64,000 nt of DNA from Ceratotherium simum simum (taxonomy: Eukaryota; Chordata; Mammalia; Perissodactyla; Rhinocerotidae). Positions 24,401-33,400 of the stretch are shown here, piece after piece. The translations under genes and the position numbers were made by a program. The notes beneath the pieces are model-generated. The model was not told where the DNA came from. It did no database searches and saw only the letters and a list, made by a program, of their open reading frames with translations. The DNA lies in contig NW_004454240.1 of NCBI RefSeq assembly GCF_000283155.1, positions 2,257,727 to 2,321,726 on the forward strand. Direction: 5' to 3'. Each line of letters starts with the position of its first letter. The stretch's first letter is position 1.

Positions 24401-27400
24401 TCATCTCACAACAAGTAAAAAATTACCTCGCTTTAAAATACCCCCCTCCAAAGGAGATTCCAAAGCCTTCTTCCGTGTTCCATCTAAATCCCATGAGCTG
24501 AATTTGAAGCTCCTTTCCTCAGCCTGGTCTTCAGTGCTAAAGTTGAATTATTAAGACCCTTCTTCTAAAACCCCTTCCGGTGTAATTATGCTATTAATTG
24601 TCAAGAACCCTTGGGGTATTTTAGAAGCAGCTGTTCCTAAATGCAAGGCAGGGGAGAGTGGATTAGCAGTTTTCATATAGAAATATTTCAAGGAACCTTG
24701 GCTGTCCAGGGGCATACTAAAAGAAAGCATGGTCAAAGAAAAGGTTTTCACTTGGTTCTAGCTCCATCACTTCCAGAGCCAATCTCAATACCAAATAAGA
24801 GAGCATTAAAAAAAAAAAACCAACAAAGGAAGGGACAGGGGAGGACCCAGAAGAGTTTCAAAATGCTTGAAAACCACTCATCTAGATATGCTCAAGGGGC
24901 CTTATGGCCTTAGACTACTAATTGTTCATTCTTTGATCCTTTAACGTAAGGAACTAAGTTGATGCTACCCTGAGGCAAAAGCTCCTGGGCTAATTAGTAT
25001 GAATCAAATTAGGAAGAGAATTCTCTGAGGTCTTAAATAAATGTTTGTGACTAGCTGATAAATTCAACTCAATTCATGTTGTATGCTGAAGCAAAGATAA
25101 GTGGCAGCAGAGCCTAATATTTTGAAGCAGTAGCTCCAAAAGAGGGTGATGATCTTCAAAGACAGCCAAAGCTGTGTTAGACCAGGTTTTCTTTATCAGT
25201 ATACCCGACATCTTGTGCATGGAGATGTCCTTGCTGTGTCTCATACTTGGGTGATCTAAAGATATGAGAGTGCAACATTGTGTAAGGTTAAATTCGGATT
25301 CTTCCCCCAACCTAAACACATTCCGTCTTTCGTTTTATCTTCTTTCTACCTTCTCTCTCTCTCTCCTCCAGTTCCACTTTTCTTCTCTGTTCCCATCCTA
25401 TTCCTTTTCCCCTTTGTTTATTACAGTCAAGCACAGATTTTAAAGGCGTACCTCCCTATGCATTCCTTCAGCAGTCATGACTTCCCACAACCAAAACCAA
25501 TATTTACTTCAGAGAAGTCTCCCTCCCCCATGGCATGTCACAAAATTACAAATGACTAGAAGTGTGTTACAGGTTAGAAAGCACTGGGGAGCACTACAAG
25601 CTAGAGAGAAAGCTACCCTAGCGAACCTTCAGCCTTCCTCCATTAATCATAATAAGAACAATGATTTTAAGGAGACTTAAAAGGATTTTAACACTCCTGT
25701 AGAACATTCAAATATCTGATAGTGGCTTTTTGAGCTGTACAGGCAGTAACCGGGCTTACCTCTTTTGAAGAGTCTTTTTCTTTCAGGATCTTTATCTCCT
25801 GATCAATGCTCTCAATCTCTTCTAAGCTGATACCAATCCACCTTCGAAGGTGAAGAAGGTAATATTCACGAACACGCTCATCATCTGCATGACCACTTTC
25901 CACAGCAGATTTCAGCGCAGACAACCTATGCTCCACCTCCTTCTTCTGCTTGTATCTGTTCCACAGAAAAGCATTACCCATGAACTTAAAAATAAAGAGG
26001 TATTCCTTCAAAAGAAGGCCACAATAAGATCTTACCTTGCAAATGACCAGGCAGTAAGTATGCCAATTTCCACTTGGGCAAAAATACAGATTCTACACCC
26101 TAGAACTTGCCACCAAGGCAGTTCTTTCAAGACTATAAAGCAAGGAAGGGATCAGCAGGGGCTGAGAAATATATTCTGAAGCCAGAAAAATATAGAAGTA
26201 ACCTGATCTGAGCAACTCCTCCCATCATCTTTAGAGATGGGAGTGCCTTAGTCATTTCATTACATCAACCCTTATAGGTTGGGTGCTCAGTATCACACAT
26301 TGTCCATTTAGGAATTACAGCTTCAAAGAATCAGAGAATCTTTTTTTTTTTTTTGTGAGGAAGATCAGCCCTGAGCTAAATTCCATGCTAATCCTCCTCT
26401 TTTTGCTGAGGAAGACCAGCTCTGAGCTAACATCTATTGCCAATCCTCCTCCTTTTTTTCCCCCAAAGCCCCAGTAGATAGTTGCATGTCATAGTTGCAC
26501 ATCCTTCTAGTTGCTGTATGTGGGACGCGGCCTCAGCATGGCCGGAGAAGCGGTGCGTCAGTGCGCGCCCGGGATTTGAACCCGGGCCGCCAACAGTGGA
26601 GCGCGCGCACTTAACCGCTAAGCCATGGGGCCGGCCCAGAATCAGAGAATCTTAAGGCTCATTTACTTGCCATTGATACAGGAATTCCTTGTGAAACAGC
26701 CTAAAAAATGGTCATCTCTTCTTTTCTTCTGGACAAAACCTTCCCAGCTCTTCTGAGTCATCCTAATATAAAGACTTATAACCACCCTGCTTGCCTTTTT
26801 CAGGATGCGTTCTAACGTCATCTATCATTCCTTTGAAAAATATTTACTGAGTACCTATTGTGTGACAGGAACTGTTCTCAGTGCTGGAGACACAGCAGTG
26901 TATACAAGAAAGCCCTTGCTCTCCTGAAGCTCTCATTCTAGTGCGAGAAGACACAAAAGAAATAGATGATGAGTCAGGTGGTGATAAGTGCCAGGAAGAA
27001 GCAAAAAGAAAGGTAAAGTGGATAGAGTGATGGTGCAAAAGTGTGCTATTACATACAAGGTGATCAGGAAGAGGTGACATTTGAGCAAAGACTTCAAGGA
27101 AATAAGGAAGCAAGCCATGCCACTATCTGGAAGAGTGTTCTAAGGGGAAAAAGCAAATACGAAGGTCCTGGGGTGGGAGAGTGCCTGGCCTGACATGTTT
27201 GAGAAATAGCAAGGAGGCCAGTGTGGCTGGCATGGAGTAAAGAATGATAGGAAATGAGGTCCAAGAGATAGCCAGAGCCATAATTTGTAGAACCCTGTAG
27301 GCCATAAGACCCAAAATATCAAATGCCATATTTTGAGTGAGATGGGAAAGCCACTGGAGGCTTTCAAATAGAATACATGACATGCATAGAGTGACATAAA

Positions 27401-30400
27401 AACTTTTTTTTGTACGGGCCACTCTGGCTGCTGTGTGGAATGTAGACTGTGAGGGCTGGGAGGCAGAGGTGGAAGCCGGGAAATCAATTAAGAGGATATT
27501 GCCACAATTCAGGTAAGAGATAGTGACTTGAAATAGGTAGATGTGGATGTATTTAAAATATAAAACAGACAGGATTTGCTGATTTATTGGATGTAAGGGC
27601 TTGAGGGAAAGAGAGGAGTCAAGGAAAAACTCCACGATTTCCAAGAGAAGTGTCTTGAAATCTCTATGTCTGGAACTCCACTCTAGACCTCCAGAATCAG
27701 ACGTTCCTCTGCAGGAGTTCACCCAAACCTGAAGTTCTTAACCTGAGGTCCATGGACAGTTTGGAGTGGGGGTGTGGTCCTTGAAATTCCTGAAATTTTA
27801 TACAGAATTCTACATGGATGCATTTTTTTTTTTTTTTTTTTTGCCGGGGACAAGTTTTGTGGTTTTTATCAAATTCTCAACGAGGTCCATGACCCACAAA
27901 AAGTCAAGAACCACTGCTCTGGAAACATTCTTTATTATAAAAAAGTTTAGGCTCCTCTGCTCCTTTACCTAACAAGTGGGTACTTTATATAACGTTACAA
28001 ATAACTGTCACAGTATCATCATAGGTAGCCTTCTGAGTAAAACACCACAAAGGTTAATTTCTAGTTCCTGAATGCTATTACAGATATCACTTGAGAACAC
28101 ATAATTCCAGTCCCACTCCTACCCCCATCCTCTTTCCTGGATGTACCTAAGTCAGGAAAAAAACATACTGGGGTCTTGGAAGGTATATAATCCAGGGTAA
28201 ATTCTGGATTAGTCTATTGGTCCCTTGACTAAGATTCTTGCGCTTCCTTTCCCGTTCTCCGTATGCGTACAGTCTAATTGCACTCTCTGGCTTTCCTTCT
28301 TCTCTACTTCTGTACTCTTATGACTTTGCTCCTTGTCATCTTTAGGACTTCTAGCTCCTCAACTGTTCTTTTAGGCCACTGTTTTAAAACCTTTTTGTCT
28401 TAGCAGAAGAACCTTTTCTTCTTATGAGAGCTTATTTGGAACTCCAATAAGTAATAAACAGATAAAATCCGCTTTGTTTAAATCGGAGGAGGGCTCCCAA
28501 CATCCCCCTTACTCAGGCACTGCGATAGAATCTTAGGGCTCCAAGGAACAGATTAAAACCCACTGTCTTAGACTTTCATCACTGTTCTAGATTGCCGATG
28601 GTGAGCCATTATGTGGAAACACTCCCTCTCATCCTATCATCCCTGATGCCTGTCACCCTGCTCACTCTAGGCAACTTTCACCATTCCCTTTTTCTGTTCC
28701 CAAACTGCTGAAGAGAACTAACGAAGTACAAATTTGTGTCAAATGAGTCACCTACAAATTCGTTTGATCAAACTTCGGCTGAGCCATCACTCTTGCTCAG
28801 CTATCCTTTTGTTCATCTCCTGTGGATTCCATGCCACCACCATGCTCACCAGATAGCCAGCCAATGTAGAATTCAATTTCCTTCTTTACCTTAAAATCTC
28901 TGTAGCTTCACTTTTCCTTCTTTCCTCTTGTCTGGAAGGAGCTAGTGCTGTCTTTCCCAAGGCAATGTCTTGACCATTCCACTTTTGCTACCAATCCTGT
29001 CCCCACCCACATTCTTCCAGGCCTCACTCTATCAATCATCCTCCCTGTCATCAGCAATTACAGTTTTTCACTCTACTGGTGCCTTTCTCCTATCCTAGAA
29101 ACACCTTCCCTCAATCCATGTTCCATCTTTTCAAATAACCACTATTTTCTCTTCTATGCTATAGTGGAAACAGCACCAGAACTGGGAATTTGAAGACCTG
29201 ACTTTAAATTCTATCCTGGCCAATTACTAGCCATGTAACTTTGGACAAGTCAATTCTCAGAGCTCATTTCCTTTTCTCTAAAATGGGGATAATAATATCT
29301 GCTTCATGGGGTTGTTAAGAGGATCAAATGGAACAATACACATGAAAGTGCTTTGTAAGCAGCTAACAAATATTGTTAGCTGATGAGAAAGTTGAGGCTA
29401 GGCGGGGTTAGATGATGCCCCATTTATTAAGTGGTAGAATTGGATTGGTCACTCCAGGTCTGTCTGACTCCCAAGTCCAGGATTTTTCTGCTACATCATA
29501 TTGCTTCCATCTTTCTGATGACTACTCTATCTGCCCCTCCCAAAGATACCTCAAGTACCTACTATGATCCAATTACTAGGGTGGGCACCAAGGATACAAT
29601 GATACAATTAGGATACTAAGTATGCAATTAGTCAAGGTCTCTAACCTTTAGGAGTTCCACGTCTAGAGAATGACAGAAAGTTACATCTGAAAAGTAACAT
29701 AATCTAAGTGCTATAGTACCTGGGAGGGGAGATGGGTAGGGAGAAGCTTCAAAGAGGACATGACACTTGCTCTCTCTCTTCTCCAGTCTTCTATAAGTAC
29801 TTCTATCTGTACCTTCTTGAGTCTCTTACCTTGAATTGCTCTCTCCTTCCCCTTCCTTGTCCCTTAACTTACCCCAATGTTTTTTCCTTGGCTTTTTTCT
29901 CTCTTGGCAAACTATCCACACCCACCAAAGCTCCTAAATTTTAAGCACTAGCCACAAAACAGTTTCATAAGTTTTACTTACACATTTCCATCTATCTACA
30001 GACATGGCTGTCCAGTTGTCACTTTAGGACCTTAATTCAGTAAATCTGAAACTAGACTCATTACTTACCCAGCTTCTACTTCTCTATTTCCGTCGAAAGA
30101 ATAGAGGTGCAGTTAATCAACCAGACTTACACTTACTCCTCAAAAATGGGAATTAGAGAAGATACATGAAGAAACAGGTTTTGAGAAAGAGAGGATGTAC
30201 CATTTAGGTATTTTATGTAGGATGGCCTCAGTATGTAAAGTCGTGGGAGTGGGGACTTACCAAAAGTAAATAAGGATCTGAACAATTTGTTTTCTAATCA
30301 TATACATGCTTCTCGCAAAAGTAATACCTCTGATAGCTATAACTTCATTTTTATCACTTCTTCCCAGCTGAAGCACTATTATAAGATGTTAACTTGTCTT

Positions 30401-33400
30401 TGTGCCTCTCTCTTCCCTGTCAATATTCCATACACATCACTTCCTTATGCAGACCTCTGACCACACTACTCTTAGCTTCTGCCAAACCAGACTATTCTCC
30501 ATTTCCTGTACATACCTCAAACTACCTTGCCTTGTGCTTTTGCTCATATTGTTCCTCCTGCTTGTCAACAATATTTCTTGAGCACCTTCTACATGTCAGG
30601 CCCTGTGCTAGGCATATCACAGTGAACAAGAGAGAAATGGCTCCTGCCCTCATGGAGTATATAGTCTAGTAGGGAAGAAAGGAAAAGCCCAGAAAGACAG
30701 ATAAATGAAGAGTATTTCACGCAAAGAGAACATGTACAAAGACTCTGTAGAAGGAAGGGGCTGGGTCTATTCAAAGAACTGAAAGGAGGCCATTGTGGCT
30801 AGAGTCTAGTGAAAAAGGGGACTATGATACAGGATGAGATTGAAGAGGCAGGCGCCAGATCCTGCAGGGCCTTGTAGTTAGTGGTCTGGCTATTGCAGGT
30901 GAGAGATGCTGGTGGCCTAGACTAAGGTTTGATAGTAAAGATAGAGAGAAACAGAAGGACTTAAGATACATTTTGTAGCCAGAATTGACAGGCCTTGCTG
31001 ATGGACTGGATGTGGAGATTCAGAATGCAGGAACTGAAGCTAACTCCTAGGTTTCTGGCTTAAACACCTGGGTGAATGGTGGTGCACTTACTGAGATGGT
31101 GAAGACTTGGGTGTGGGGGCACAACTGGTGAGCTAAAAAGCCAAGGGTTCAATTTAGGGCATGTTAAGTTTGAGACATCTGTGAAACATCCACGTAGGGT
31201 GTTGAAGTATGAGTCTGAAGGTCAGGAGAGGTCTGGGCTGGTAATATAAATGTGGGAGCCATTAGCAAAAAGATAATGTTGATATCTCATCTGTCAGGCA
31301 TTTAAAAAAATGTTCAAAGATCAAGCTTTCTATCCAAAGAAGTGCAGATCAAAACAATAAGATACCCTTTTCTGTTTGCTCAATTGGATTTTCTAAGTGT
31401 TAACTTCCAAGACCAGTGCAGCAGGACATACTCTGAAACTTTGTTGTTGTGGAAAGCAATATTGTTACCAACAAGTCTTAAAATATTCAAACCCTTTGAT
31501 CTAGTCACCAGTCCCTCTAGAAATCTATCCTAAGGAAACAGTGAGTGACAGATGCAGTTAAAGATGTTTGTTCATAACATTACTTAGCACAGCAAAAATA
31601 AACAAAAACAACCCAGAAATAGTCTAAGTATTTGACAATAAAAGATTAGTTTCAATAATTACGGTACAACAATAGGATGGAATATCATGTAACCATCAAA
31701 TATCACGGTTTCAAGACATGGGGAAATGCTCACAATATAATGTGAGGTTAAAAAAAATGAAAAACTATTTACAGTATTATTCCAAATTTATTAACTAAAT
31801 TAACTATATATCTGGAAGGAAATACATCAGGAAGTTAACATAGATCATCTCTGAGTGCTAGGATTAAGGCTTATTTTTAATTTTAAAAATATTCTTGTTT
31901 TTCCAACTTTCTACAATGAGTATTACTTTTACATTCAGGAAAATCTGTAATTTCTATTTTCAACCATCCTTCAAGGCTCATCTCAAATGCCATTACGTTC
32001 TGAAACCTTTTCCTCATCCCTCCAACCAGATATGATCACTCCCTGGTCTTTCTCCACAACACCGTTTGTATCTCTATGGCATTTACAGTCTTTTTTTTTT
32101 TTTTTGGTATATTATAATTATTTGGATACCAAACTCACTGTTATAACAGGTAGTTTAATGCCAATGGGCTGCCACCACCTTCTTACAAAGGACATGATGT
32201 GGAATTCCACTTCATATCAGTCTATCCCATTTCACCAAAAATCATTCACTATCACTCACTAGCCCCTAACCATACTTTATTATTCTTTATAGCCCTCACC
32301 ACCTGAAATTACATTATTATGTAGTAGCTTATTGTTTGTCTCCTCCACCAAAATAAAAGCTCCATGAGGGCATGGACTTTGTCTAGTTCTCCATTACCTA
32401 GAACAGTTCCTGGCACACAAGAAATGCTCTACAAATATTTGTTAAATGAATGAATCAATATTCAGCTCTCTAGACCAGGCCTCTCCTGAGCTTCATGCTA
32501 CCAGACACCTCTACTTGGATGTTTCCTAGGCACCTTAAATGCAACATGTCTCAATACCGAATTCATACTCTCCCTGATTCATTCTTCCTCCTCTATTTCC
32601 CATCTTAATGAGTTCCACAGCAATCCACCTAAGTCAGAAACATGACATCTTCCTTGCTGCTTCCTTCTACCCCACCTCCCATGACCAAGTGATCTCCAGG
32701 TTTTCTGCAGATTCAACCCTCCTAAATAAATATATCCCTCCTATCCCTTCTGCCATTGCCTTAGTGAGGCCTCACCACCTCTGTGACCTAACTGGATCTA
32801 ATCTTCGCTCTCACATTGCTTCCTAACTGCTGCCAGAGTATGCCAGTTAAAATGCAAATATGACCATGCTACTCTCCAAAAAAAAAAAAAACTCCAGTGG
32901 ATCCCAATCACCAACCAAAATTTAAGCTCTTTAGCATGGCCTAATAGTAGGTAACAGAATATTTACTATGTTCCAGATACTGTACTAGCTGTTTTATGTA
33001 CTTTATCTTATTTGCTTCTTAACCCTATGAGATAGGTACCATAATTACTTAGAATTCACACATGAGGAAACCTGAGGCTCAGATAGGTTAAATAAGTTAC
33101 CCCAAGTCCAGTGGCTTATAAGAAACCTGGGTCTCAAACCCAGGTCTGACTCTACAACCTGTACTCAGCTACAAAGTTATAACAATAGCTGACTTTGAGT
33201 GCTTACTGCACCAGACACTGTGCTAAGTGCTTTTTATGTATTTCTCTTTTAATCTTCATAACTACTTTAAGACGAAGGGCCTGTTATTATCCAATTTTAA
33301 AGCTGGGGAAATTAAAGCACTGAAATTAAGCAACTTAGCCAAAGTCAGAGTGATAAAATGGTGGAACTGGGATTCAAACCCCTTCCCAAGTTCTTAGCAA

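Noticed and set aside
27123..27722. 199-codon minus-strand ORF
   Set aside because: Its sequence (FHTAARV..., LQWLSHL) is decayed L2 ORF2, not a host gene.
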